Source: Aquatica leii (Eukaryota > Arthropoda > Insecta > Coleoptera > Lampyridae). Taken from it: DNA of 64,000 nt. A program made the translations under genes and the position numbers. Below the pieces are notes generated by a model. The model did not search any database. It was not told the DNA's origin and saw only the letters and a list, made by a program, of their open reading frames with translations. Shown piece by piece: positions 52,252-62,257 of the stretch (positions within the stretch are counted from its first letter, which is position 1; each line of letters starts with the position of its first letter). The stretch lies in NCBI GenBank assembly GCA_035610365.1, contig CM069432.1, forward strand, positions 23,002,354 through 23,066,353, read 5' to 3'.

Positions 52252-55200
52252 CTGGAAAAAAAAACAAAATACATAGAGAAGTGTTTTGTGGTATAAAGAT
52301 AGAAATTTTACGTGGGATTTGTTAAACTTACTAAAGACGAAATTCAAATTTGTTTTGATGTATTTCCTACTAATACGAGCGCTAAAAGAGCAGAACAAAC
52401 GTTTCTTGGGGTAATTCTTGCTATTGTTACATTGTATACCTAACTAATTTTAATAAAGTAAAAAGACAATACAACAAGTTAAGCAAAATAACAAAATGGC
52501 AATTTAAGAAAAACTGTTTATTTACCAATAATTTATATATTACCGTCGGCGGATAAGTTATTTAATCGCTTTAACGTATTTGTTTATTTATTTATTTAAC
52601 AACGACACGTTTTTTTACATTAACGTTGCACTTATTTATTTAAACCCACATGTGTTTCTACTTCAAACAGAAAATAAAGAATCGGTCACCACATAATTTA
52701 ACGTCGGTCGTGTCTACGTAGTTCATCTAACCGTCCGAATTTCTTGTTAAATACTACCGAAATCGCTCTGGACATCTCAAGATACTTACTCACATAGTGT
52801 GCAATCGCGTCATCTCTTCGTGTTTGAAACAGGTTTTGTTGCTCCTCGGTCGTAACTGAGAAGCTGTTCCAGGATCCTCGTTCATGCATACTCATGAACT
52901 TATCAAAATCCGTTCCAAAGACTTCATTTTTGATTTTGCTTGTTATTACTCTGGTTCGCATTTGGTCTTGGGAACGCTACTATCGCCTCATGTATTTCGT
53001 TTAGCCACTTTATCAATGTGCTGACGTAGATTTTCTATTTGGAGGTCGCATAGAATTCGTATATTGGAACCAAGCATGATATAAGATGGTGTGTCTTGTA
53101 CTTTAGTGAACAGATGATTGAAAAGATGTGCCAATACTGGCCTCAGTTTTTTTGATGTTTGAACACTACTTTGGCTAAGTATTTTTCCATTATTTGATTC
53201 CTCCCTTCACGCATACCAGATTAAGGATAAAAAAGCGTCGTCTGAATCTTCTTCATTTATAACGATCGACAAACTTCTTAAAACAGAGCGGACTTAAATA
53301 AAAACTCTTTCACTAAAACGCCCGCGAGGATTTTTTTTTCTTTTTCTTAAGTTTGCCTACTAGAAGTTTTTTGCATTTTCTTTTTCACGCCAAAGTGTTC
53401 TACCGATGTATCATAATGCAAATGCGGCAACACCTCTGACCTTTGGCTTTCCGACGCTACCAACTGCAGTCTATCTTTTGTGCTCTCTACACTTTCTAAA
53501 GATCGCTTAAGAAGACCGTCTACTACTCTCAAAAAATTCCACACATGGGCAGGTGTCATCAGTTAAAAAATGGTCTTGTGGTTTTTGAGACATTGTTAGG
53601 TTGGACCATTATGAGTAAAGTAGCAAGCATGAATCATGTAGTTAGCACTAGTATGACTGTAACGGTAGAGAAATTATGGGAATTTGATGTATTGGGGATA
53701 GAAGCACCTTCTGATTTATCCAAAGTAAAGAGAGAGAAAGCCGTATGTAAATTTTTTGATCAAACCGTAGCTGTGAAAGAAAACGGCCGTTACAGAGTTT
53801 GCTTACCTTGGATCGAAGGACATCCACCATTACGATCTAATTATATGTTAAGCAAAAAGCGACTCAATTCTACCATAAAGAAGCTAAAAACAAATGGTAT
53901 GTTTTTGGAGTATAGTAAGATTTTTGCTGACTGGTTAGAAGAAGACATTATCGAGCTGATGTCAGATTTTGAAAAGGAAAATATGGCGCATTATTTGCCG
54001 CACAGACCCGTTTTTAAAGAAAATAGTACCACAAAAGTTCGACCAGTATTTGATGCTTTGGCGAGGGAAAAGGCTCATCCATCTTTAATCCAGTGTCTGG
54101 AGAAGGGATTGAACCTTATTGAACTCATTCCGTCAATTATGTTGAAATTTAGAATGGAGAAGCTAGGTGTCATTTCGGAGATTTTGACACAAAAGGGTAG
54201 TATTCGGGGTTAATTGTGGTCCTTTTTTGTTTGGAGCTACAATCAACCTTCATTTAGAGTGTTGTGCGCGTGAACTTGGTTCGATTTCGTTTGATTGTTC
54301 CGATAACACTATTTATAAATTGCGTGAAAGTTTTTATGTAGACAATTGTGTAACCAGTGTGTCGGGTGTAACTAAACTTTCCGAATTTATTCGCGAGGTG
54401 ACGCAGGTGATTGCGTTGGCGAAATTTGACTTAAAGACCTGGAAGTTTTTGGGTGAGTCTAAAGTTTTGGGGTCAACAATGGTGCTGGGCATGTGTTGGG
54501 AAAAGAAAAATGATAAGCTGTCTGTTTCGAAGGAGAGTAAGATTGAAGTTAATGATCAAATTGTCACGAAGAGGGTTATACTTTCAACGGCTCAACGCAT
54601 TTTTGACCCATTTGGATTTACGTGTCCCGTCACAATATTGCCGAAACTACTCCTGCAGAAGTTATGGAAAGATGGATTAGGCTGGGACGACGAGGTAGAT
54701 GATATAAGCAGAGAATCATTTGTTCAATGGCAAACTGAACTGCCGACACTTTTCCGTATTGAAATCCCAAGATGGATAATGGGTAGTACAGGTGAAGCCA
54801 ATGATGTTAGTTTACACGTTTTTTGCGATGCCAGCAAAAACGCTTATGCGTGCGTTATTTTTATACGAGTAGAAATGCTGGACAACATCCACGTTAAATT
54901 GATTCAAGCAAAGTCTCGTATAGCGCCCTTGAAGAAGTTGTCGATTCCTAGGCTAGAACTTTTAGCAGCAACAATCGCCCGCTTTGATGTGGATTTTCCG
55001 AGAATTGGAAGATATATTTTTGGAGTGATTCCTCTACGGTTTTAACCTGGATTAGAAATGAAAAAGAATGGGCTACCTTTGTTTGGAATAGAGTTCATGA
55101 GATTTGAAATTTGACATCGATAGAAGATTGGACGTATGTCCTTGGTGTGATGAATCCCGCCGATCTACCATCTTGCGGGTGTTCACCAAATTATCTTTCC

Positions 55201-58200
55201 AGGTTGAATTGGTGGGAGGGACCCAATTGGCTAAATGCTAGTGAATGGCCTATATAAAGTTTTGTACTAGATCAAGAAGATGTAGTTGTAGTTAATCAAG
55301 AGCGAAAAAAAATTAGTTTCGTACGGATGATAGCTTGGATGCTTCGCTACTCATTCAACAATATTAAGAACATGTCGAGGATTGCAAGAGGAACAGTTAC
55401 AAACAAGACATAAAGGTACTGGACGACTTAGAGTCACGCATGAACAAGAAGATCGTCTGTTAAGAAGCAGTGCCGTTCAAGATCCTTGGGAACCATCGCG
55501 TTGAGTTGGAATAAACTGGATACGAGCAGTTGGTCGCAGAGTCTCTATGAATACTGTTTATCGTCGAATCCGCTTTTTGGATTGTAATCATATCAATCAA
55601 ACTCTCGTATTCCTCTAACACCTCACCACCAAGAAGTCAAACTTTAATAGTGCCAAGCCAGACAACATTGGCTACATGAATGGAACAACATTTTTTCTGA
55701 TGAGTCTAGGTTTTGTTTATGGCACTCGGACGGGCGTACACGTGTGGGGAGACCTAGAAGACAACGCTACGATTTGCAGTTTGTACAACAAAGACATACT
55801 GGCTTTAACACCTGGTGTAATGGTTTGGGGTGTCATTTATTGGGGAGGTCGCTCTCCTTTAACATCTATGCAAGGCACGTTAAATGCTCGACGTTACATC
55901 GACAACATCTTAGAGCCAGTTCCTTAATCTCTTCTTCAACAACGTCTAGAAGCTATCTTCCAACAAAATAATGCGCGACCGCATGTGGCAGTAATGAGTT
56001 TTTGAAGAGAATGACGTAAATTTGCTACCGTGGACTGCTAGATCGCCCGGTTTATCGCCAATAGAACATGTCTGGGACATGATGGACAGAAATCTGCGTC
56101 ATCTAGCTCACCCTCCAAATACCATAGAAGAATTGCGACAACAGCTTCAAATAGCCTGGAATGAGATATCCCAGGACGCAATAAATCACCTTATTTATAA
56201 CTGCAGAAATTCGATAAATAAAATTCGAGGCGAATTTGTAACCGGCGTTGAAACTTAGTCGTGAATCTTTTATGTAAGACCCCGTATTCAGATTCATCTG
56301 GCTGAATTTTCTGTTTTTCTTTTTTTTAACGATTGATTAGTTCGACGTTAGCATCGAAAGCGTTTTACTCGTTATTTTATTACGTTTGATTTAAGTTTAT
56401 TTGTATTCAATAGTTATTTCACCATTATTATCTGTTTTTTTAAACGCATAAAGTTCCGTGGTTTTGATTTTGATTTAGTGTTTTTACTTTTGGTTATCTC
56501 AGTAGAATAACAATTCTATCTAATTTACGATTTCCTTTTTGGAATGTAATTTGATCAATTTTTCTTGGTATCTATACTTTTGTTTATGTTGAGTTCTTTT
56601 ACGAGCGCGATTTGGACCACCTGATAATTTAACGGAGTAAGCGTTTTCTGTGAGAAGATTTTCTTTCTTTCGAGTGCCTACGTGACATGACGCACGTGCC
56701 AATAATATTTTTCATCTTTGTTAATTTACTTTGTTTAGTGTTCTATCTTTTACAAAGATTTTACGGCGCAAGTTTGTTGAATTAAGTGGGATCACGAGGT
56801 GTTATAAGAAGTAAAATTTTGATTTTGGGGGGCATTGTTTTTCGGTGGCAATTAAGAAATATCGGGTACCGTGATGTAGTTGAGTGGTCGGGGTACTTTT
56901 ACCCTATCGTGATGTAATACCGCGGAAGTTAGATGGAACCGTGAAAATTAAGTGTATTGGTGGAAAAGTTTGATTTTCCAAATTTCGTAATTTACGGTTT
57001 AAATAGTTTTCATGGTTTCCAAAAATAAAACTTACGTTTCAAGTTGGATATGCAATCGATGGGTTGCGCTAAATCCAGTCTTCGCATTTGTGCGGATTTC
57101 ATTTAAGTGTTAAAAAGAAAATTCTTCCGCCGTCATTGCAATTGTTTGGGGTACCTTTCAACGTTTTTCTTCCCGTAGACAACTGGCCATCTAGAACCAT
57201 CCACAGGTTCTTTCCTGAAGTTACGACAATTCAAGGTATTTATTTTGCACCATTTATTTAATCGTGAAGTTATTATTTACGTGATTGAGTGTTAAAAGCT
57301 TTGAATTTCAAGTAAAAATTACAAGTGTCTCGAATTGATTTAACGTTAATGTAACTAATTATTGTCCGTATTTATCGGAACTGTGACATAATCCCGAGTT
57401 AAAAATTTGTTACACGGGACCGAATTTTTCGATTCAAGTTATATATATATTAGTTTTATAAGTTTATTTCATTTTATAATTGAGTAATTTCGACGCGCAC
57501 ACGGCCGTGATTTTAGATAAATTAAGATTTATTAATTTGTGCTTTGTTTTATATCTTTAAATTCTGTATTTTGTATTTTATTATTTTGTTTTGTGCATTT
57601 ATTCAAATAACTTTAAATTTGTTTTTATCAAACGTTCATTTACGTACCTTTTGTTGTTTGGTTTTGGTTAATTATTTTTGTTGATTACAATACTATTATT
57701 TTATTCGTTATTTTTTTGTGTGTTCAAATAAATGTTAAATTGTTAAATGTAAAGAGCTTTTAATTCCGTCGGCCTCCGCGTGTGTAACTTTATTAATTTA
57801 TTTCAGATTTTAGTGAGATACACTCTAACAAGGTAAGTCCATTTAGAGTGTATCCCTCAGGAACGGGCTTGTGGTTGGCAAGGGCCAGAAGTCCATTAAG
57901 CTTTACTTCTTCCTGGCGCCCTTTGATTTCGACATTATTACTTTTCGATTTTGTGTTTTTCGTCAAGTTATCCAAATCAACCACGAAACTTTTAAATATA
58001 ACCCACCCCGTTTCCACTGAGCAGCGGCACAACATCATTTGTGTTACCTCATTTCAGGCAGTAACATAGTTCCAATTTTTGCATGTAACAAATTGTCTAC
58101 AAATGCGTTAAATAATGGTGAGATGATTTTGATAAAACTAATTCAAAAAGAATCCTTTTCTGGAAAAGATGATAAGAAACTGGTGTCTGTAAATTGTTTT

Positions 58201-61200
58201 GAAAATGAAAATGGGATAATTAAAGTTCGCAATAAAACCAAAACCCCGACGCAGGAACGGCAGTTCCAGTTGGAGCTCACATCGAAGAGGATTCCGGGAT
58301 TCCTGTGCACCAGCTGGATTTTAGGGTAAGCCGTTTTGCTGTTGTTAACCGAACCTCCGGGGAGATACCGTTCCCCTTCTGGTCTGCTCTTCCTTACTCT
58401 ATCCTTTACCGGGCGTCATATTCGTAGTGTTTGGCTTTGGCTTGCGAATACGCCGTCAACACGTCGTATCCGTAGTGTTTGGCTTTGGCCTGCGGATACG
58501 CTTTCCCCATCCTTTACTGGGCGTCGTATTCGTAGTGTTTGGTTTTGGCTTGCGAACACGCCGTCAACATGTCGTATCCGTAGTGTTTGGCTTTGGCCTG
58601 CGGATCCGCCTTCCTTCATCCATTACCGACCGTCGCATTCGTAGTGTTTGGCTTTGGCCTGCGAATACGCCGTCAACACGTTGTCTCCGTGAAGTTTGGC
58701 TTTGGCCTGCGGATATGCCTTCCAGTACTGTGCCCCAAATCTTTTCTCCTCCCTTCTCAAGTTCAAATCCGAATAAACCCCGTCTACCGATCCAACGAAG
58801 GTTGCTACCCTAGTGCATGCTTGCTCGCTTACGTCACAGCTTGTCGAACTCACGCTAATCAATCATTGGTTTATAGATCACCTTCCGCTTGCTTGGTTGT
58901 GGCCGCCGCTTCTGTCCTCGTCGCATATACCGCTCATTATTTATTTTTGAGAATAAATAAAGTTATTTTTATTTACTATTGTGTATTTTATTTCCGTCGC
59001 CTCGCTCCGCTTTTAGGTCCGTTTGAAGCCCTGGACAACCGTGTCTTCACTGTAGTTACCCGGACAGTGCCGTTGAACAGGAGAGTAAACTCCTCGAACA
59101 AATCTGGTGCCCGAGAACCGTTCCGTCAACTAGCTTTCTATTGAAGCTAAGCAGTTCGATCCGGAGTAAACGTCACAGTAAAGACAACGTAAATCGGTTA
59201 GTGCGTGTGCAAACTGATAAAGGTGAATTGCTCAAACCAATACAGCAAGTTTATCCCTAAGGATGTGTGGAACCACCTAAGGAATCGACAGACGATAAAG
59301 CGGAAGAAATGGTTCATGATTCTGCGCGGCAGGAGAATACTGTTAGTGCGCCAGTTGTTGACGATAGGGTTTGTGATGTGCGCGTTAAAGCGTCGCGTGG
59401 TGGACGGGTAGTTAAGCTCCATCAGAGATGTAATAGCGAAGGCTTCCACGGCCGGAGTCTATACTAAGATAAGAACGTCTTCCGGGTATGGACCGTGGTC
59501 AATGTTGTAACCGAAGTTGCCACTTCGGTTACAACATTGACACGGTCCAAACCCGGAAGACGTTCTTATCTTAGTCCATCAGAGATATTTAGACTGATTT
59601 GTTGTATTGTTTAATAATGCTTGTTATTGGTTAGTTATGTATTTCTTTTAATGTGTTTGATAATTTGACATTTACTGTCAGTTTACAGTTTAGTTTTTGA
59701 ATATAGCGTTTAATTGTAGTGAGACGCTTAATTGATGTTTTCACGTCTCAGGTGGGAAAATGTTAAATGTCAACGGAAGTCACGATACGAAGGCTAGGTG
59801 TGTTTATTGAAAACTTTGATGTTGCGTGTACGTATTTTTCAAATCGTTTTATTAAGTTTTCGTTACTTAGACAAAAAAACCAGAAAACATTTTTGAAGTG
59901 TAATTTTGTAAAAAATCGTCGTTGAAATATGGCTTTGGTTGCTGTTTTAGTCAACGTTTCTACATTAATAGCATTTTTAAATTTTTTTTGTTTACGAAAC
60001 AGATTTCGTTTCAATAACTTTTATATTTTCATCTTATCTGGTACTAGAACATTTCACCCGTTTTAAGAATTGCCTCGAAAACTTTGTTATTGTACTGACA
60101 TAGTTCCGTTTCAATGTACACCGTATTTTAATCAAAACATTTAAATCTCGGTTAGTAAATCTAGCAAATCCAGAAATTTCAGAAATGAAGCAATAAAATT
60201 TAATTTACCTTGATATTTATGATAATTTATAGTTGGTAATTCACAAGCAGATTTACTAAGTATTTCCCACTCAACTAAAACAGTGCCATCTTCGCGAAGA
60301 AAAGCTTTGGCGTTTGTATTTTTAATCTTTACCAAATTTTCGTTCAATTTCACATTGTCATGTGAATCTAACAAAGGAAGTACTAATCTAACTGGGGTGC
60401 TTTTAAACGCATCGTAATTTAAATTATTGTGTAGCTCCTATAATACGTTTTTAGCCAAAATTATAAATCTAATCAGACCTTTACCCTTAAAGCGTCAACT
60501 GCCAAAGCTTGTATTATAGATACATCGTTATAAATACACACATCTAATATTATATGATTGTCTTCTTCGTATTGATTGATTGTGTGGAAATAAAAGAACG
60601 TCTTAGCGTAAAATTTATAGCTACGAGTACCCGTACTGCGACTAACAACACTTATCTGTGTCTGAAAAAATTTTCTTCTGTTAAATTTGTTTAAAAAATA
60701 TATTTACAAAACTTACTAATTCATTGAGATAAAATTTTAAGCAGTTTACGGTTGGTACATTTATAAAGGCATTTATAGTTAAGTTGGGTATAGAAATAGC
60801 CATTGGCTGTTCAAGTATTACGAAATAGTTTTTTGTGATGCCTAAATTCAGACGATACAACTTAAATAATTAAAAAACATATTTTTACCAAAAGAATGCA
60901 TGTAAGATGGAAATAAACGCCATCTTACAGGAATTGACGCAACTATTTCTGCTTTATCGTACATGGAATAATCATCATCATCTAAAAAAAAATTAAATGC
61001 GTCAGAATAAATTAAATTTAAAAATAGCTACGTTTTTTTGGTTTGTTTGGAAAACATACGATGCTATGTTTTGATACTTCTTTTGATAATGCCACATTGT
61101 AAACAGTTCCTGAAATAAATTTTGTTTACGAGTTTTTTATGATAAAATGTAATACCATCTGCAGTTACTTGTGGATGAGATGTATGACAAACAATGTTTA

Positions 61201-61548
61201 AATTGCGCAAATCAATTTTTTTCTTAGTTTCTAAGGTGTCTTTGTCTATTTTAAACATAAAAGGAGTTTCAGTAAAGCTATAAATTTCATCGCCAAATGG
61301 GTACAGTGATATGTTTGCGTTATCACTAGGTTCTGATTTCTGAAAAATTGAAAAAAATCTAAAAGCGACATTAGGTTTAGTTAACTGCAGCAAATACTTA
61401 CCTTTGGAATATTGACTTACATGGATCTGGTATCGAACTGGTACCAAACTCAGTAAAAACAATACGATTTGCTCTTGTGTTTGCTTTGTAAGTGTCCGAT
61501 TGTAAAAAACGACATTGAAATGTAACTTTTCCATTTTTTATTTCGAAT
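51825..61548 (-). CDS. ninaB-like: Carotenoid isomero-oxygenase-like gene B (exons 3-12 visible)
   Basis: Tandem paralogue of gene A, same strand. Exons: 61548-61402, 61358-61156, 61109-61032, 60981-60889, 60841-60717, 60661-60485, 60437-60209, 52251-52190, 52142-52044, 51995-51825. Every exon equals its gene A counterpart in length and phase except exon 9, which has two extra codons. All four iron histidines are present ([28 protein letters not shown]). No stop or frameshift occurs. In the last exon 45 of 56 residues match gene A. Exons 1-2 are not in the window and must lie beyond 64000 or be lost. Intron 9 is 7957 nt and packed with transposons. Confidence 0.88.
52440..53545 (-). pseudogene. 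Gypsy C-family relic in intron 9 of gene B
   Basis: Minus strand. Integrase zinc-region remnants ([20 protein letters not shown] near 53500) give way to a very degraded core, then the C-terminal tail [20 protein letters not shown] (52860-52800) and [14 protein letters not shown]. Past 52690 the sequence resembles the family LTR (ATTTATTTAAACC, GCGGATAAGTT). It abuts the BEL/Pao fragment at about 53545. Confidence 0.6.
53546..55370 (+). pseudogene. BEL/Pao pol fragment
   Basis: Plus strand. The first frame (to 54213) carries the Pao-type protease-RT linker: [20 protein letters not shown] and [25 protein letters not shown] (RT start). An internal deletion near 54200 removes the RT core. The second frame (54227-55045) continues with [10 protein letters not shown], the catalytic box YVDN (normally YVDD) near 54338, [20 protein letters not shown] and the RNase H part [16 protein letters not shown] and IPRLELLAA. 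Degraded sequence ([31 protein letters not shown]) runs to about 55370, where a Tc1 relic interrupts it. Confidence 0.75.
55371..56262 (+). pseudogene. Tc1-like transposase relic, plus strand
   Basis: C-terminal two-thirds of a Tc1 transposase: [20 protein letters not shown] near 55420, a degraded middle, [14 protein letters not shown] near 55680, [18 protein letters not shown] near 55810, [17 protein letters not shown] near 55870, then a shifted frame with [20 protein letters not shown] (56023-56080) and [17 protein letters not shown]. The first two DDE residues lie in SDES and near NARPH (frameshifted at 55975); the third is SPIEH. Frameshifts make it inactive. Confidence 0.75.
56263..57407. 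other. Intron 9 sequence without assigned feature
   Basis: Over 1.1 kb with no recognisable domain. A basic 60-residue minus-strand frame (56702-56520) is present but unlike anything I know. Long inverted repeats were not found. Confidence 0.45.
57408..58090 (-). repeat. Solo LTR with AATT duplication
   Basis: 683 bp from TGTTACACGGG to GCATGTAACA with flanking AATT repeats (57404-57407, 58091-58094) and no internal sequence. The inverted start TGTTACATGCAAAAATT resembles that of family 1 (TGTTACGTGCAAAAATT), so it is a related, shorter LTR on the minus strand. A 13-bp hairpin (GATACACTCTAA / TTTAGAGTGTATC) lies at 57819-57857. Confidence 0.75.
58095..58330 (+). pseudogene. Possible BEL/Pao integrase N-terminal fragment
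   Basis: One open frame contains [20 protein letters not shown] and [15 protein letters not shown], similar in layout to the region before the BEL/Pao integrase zinc-binding domain (L-x-Q-x-x-S-F ... D-x-x-G-I-I-R-V). It lies in the same orientation as the pol fragment at 53546-55370 and may be a displaced part of it. Confidence 0.35.
58340..59100 (+). repeat. LTR-like segment followed by a primer-site motif
   Basis: Begins TGTTGTTAACCG and ends CCTCGAACA, with AATAAATAAAG at 58952-58962 as a polyadenylation-like signal. At 59104 follows TGGTGCCCGAGAACC, starting with the TGG expected of a primer-binding site. Its left third is the hairpin minisatellite. No second copy of the LTR is in the window, so the assignment is tentative. 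Confidence 0.45.
58411..58720 (+). repeat. Minisatellite of six related hairpins
   Basis: Three copies of a two-part unit of about 105-110 bp. Each half contains TAGTGTTTGGCTTTGGC flanked by 5-7 nt complementary arms. Odd halves pair ATTCG with CGAA(T), even halves pair ATCCG or TCCG with CGGA(T), so stem positions covary. Hairpins start near 58418, 58465, 58525, 58573, 58633 and 58681. Open frames on both strands are by-products of the repeat. Confidence 0.7.
59190..59465 (+). pseudogene. BEL/Pao-like pol C-terminus
   Basis: [19 protein letters not shown] resembles the last domain of BEL/Pao pol (pattern V-R-T-x-x-G-x-x-x-R-P-I-x-x-L-x-P-L). After a stop, an acidic linker leads to [13 protein letters not shown], like the R-x-G-R-x-x-K-P-P-x-R tail. 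The frame ends in the palindrome at 59463. Confidence 0.45.
59463..59575. repeat. 113-bp near-perfect palindrome
   Basis: Arms of about 54 bp (left ACTAAGATAAGAACGTCTTC ..., right its reverse complement) meet at a 4-nt loop TGCC. Only about three positions mismatch. CCATCAGAGAT occurs shortly before the left arm (59420) and right after the right arm (59576). Confidence 0.8.
59750..59770 (+). other. Possible polypurine tract and LTR start
   Basis: AGGTGGGAAAA directly precedes TGTTAAATGTCAACGG at 59761, the usual layout of a polypurine tract and 3' LTR start, downstream of the BEL-like pol C-terminus. The matching 5' LTR is not in the window and the LTR end is not identifiable. Confidence 0.35.
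60209..61548 (-). CDS. ninaB-like: Gene B exons 3-9
   Basis: Exon 3 (61548-61402) [20 protein letters not shown]. Exon 4 (61358-61156) [20 protein letters not shown] to [11 protein letters not shown]. Exon 5 (61109-61032) [20 protein letters not shown]. Exon 6 (60981-60889) [14 protein letters not shown]. Exon 7 (60841-60717) [13 protein letters not shown]. Exon 8 (60661-60485) [20 protein letters not shown]. Exon 9 (60437-60209) [14 protein letters not shown] to INYHKYQG. Introns are 43, 46, 50, 47, 55 and 47 nt. Confidence 0.9.
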
Positions 61549-61626
61549 CTACAAAATAATTAATTTGATTTTTTTTTTAAATAATTGTTTGTTATATTTA
61601 AATCATATAAAAAGTTCTTTCGTTAT

Positions 61627-62257
61627 TGTTAGACACCAGATATACCAAGTCCACAATAAAAACGGACGTAGTGCAAAAGTGAAAAAATACTACGGCAAAA
61701 TTTACATTTAGCCGAAGTCTGATCTGATTATCTTACTAAGAATTTGATTTGAATGTGTTAATTGTGATTTACTGGGGTAAGAATTAACTTCTATTTTTAC
61801 GACGTGATTTAGTTTTACATCTTAACAAGTTCAGTCACGACCACGTTTCTGCCCGTTTAGAATTGTAAATGTTTCTTGAATACCTCTTTTTTGAGTCGAT
61901 AACTTGGAGCACGAAGTAAACATTGAATACAAACACAAATCTTAAGAATCAATTTGGGGTCAAGTCAATGGAATATTTGTAAAATGGACGATTAATCTTG
62001 AAAACTCATTGGCACACCAGCAATGTTAATAGTGAAAGTATTAACTGATTAATTTCAAATTTTAGCACTTTGATGCCATCTATACTGTTTTATTAAAACT
62101 ATTTATTTACTTAGGTTGTCATGATTTTCTGTTTTGTTTATAATAGTTTAGTTGTCATATACATAAATAATTGAACGAAGAAAAGATGACATATTTTATT
62201 TTGTAATTGTGATTAAAAATAAACTAACAAATATTAAACTGAATTTAATATTTATCA
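61627..62257 (+). repeat. Probable copia 5' LTR
   Basis: Sequence from TGTTAGACACC to TTTATCA directly before the primer-site-like GGTTATGAGCCCAG (62258-62271), just upstream of copia gag. No 3' copy is visible, so the left border is a guess from the TG start. Confidence 0.35.

Noticed and set aside
53648-53830. Minus-strand frame over the BEL/Pao fragment
   Set aside because: Shadow of the plus-strand pol frame, which has recognisable Pao motifs.
58336-59144. Trp/Arg-rich overlapping open frames on both strands
   Set aside because: They are translations of the hairpin minisatellite and change character where the repeat ends.
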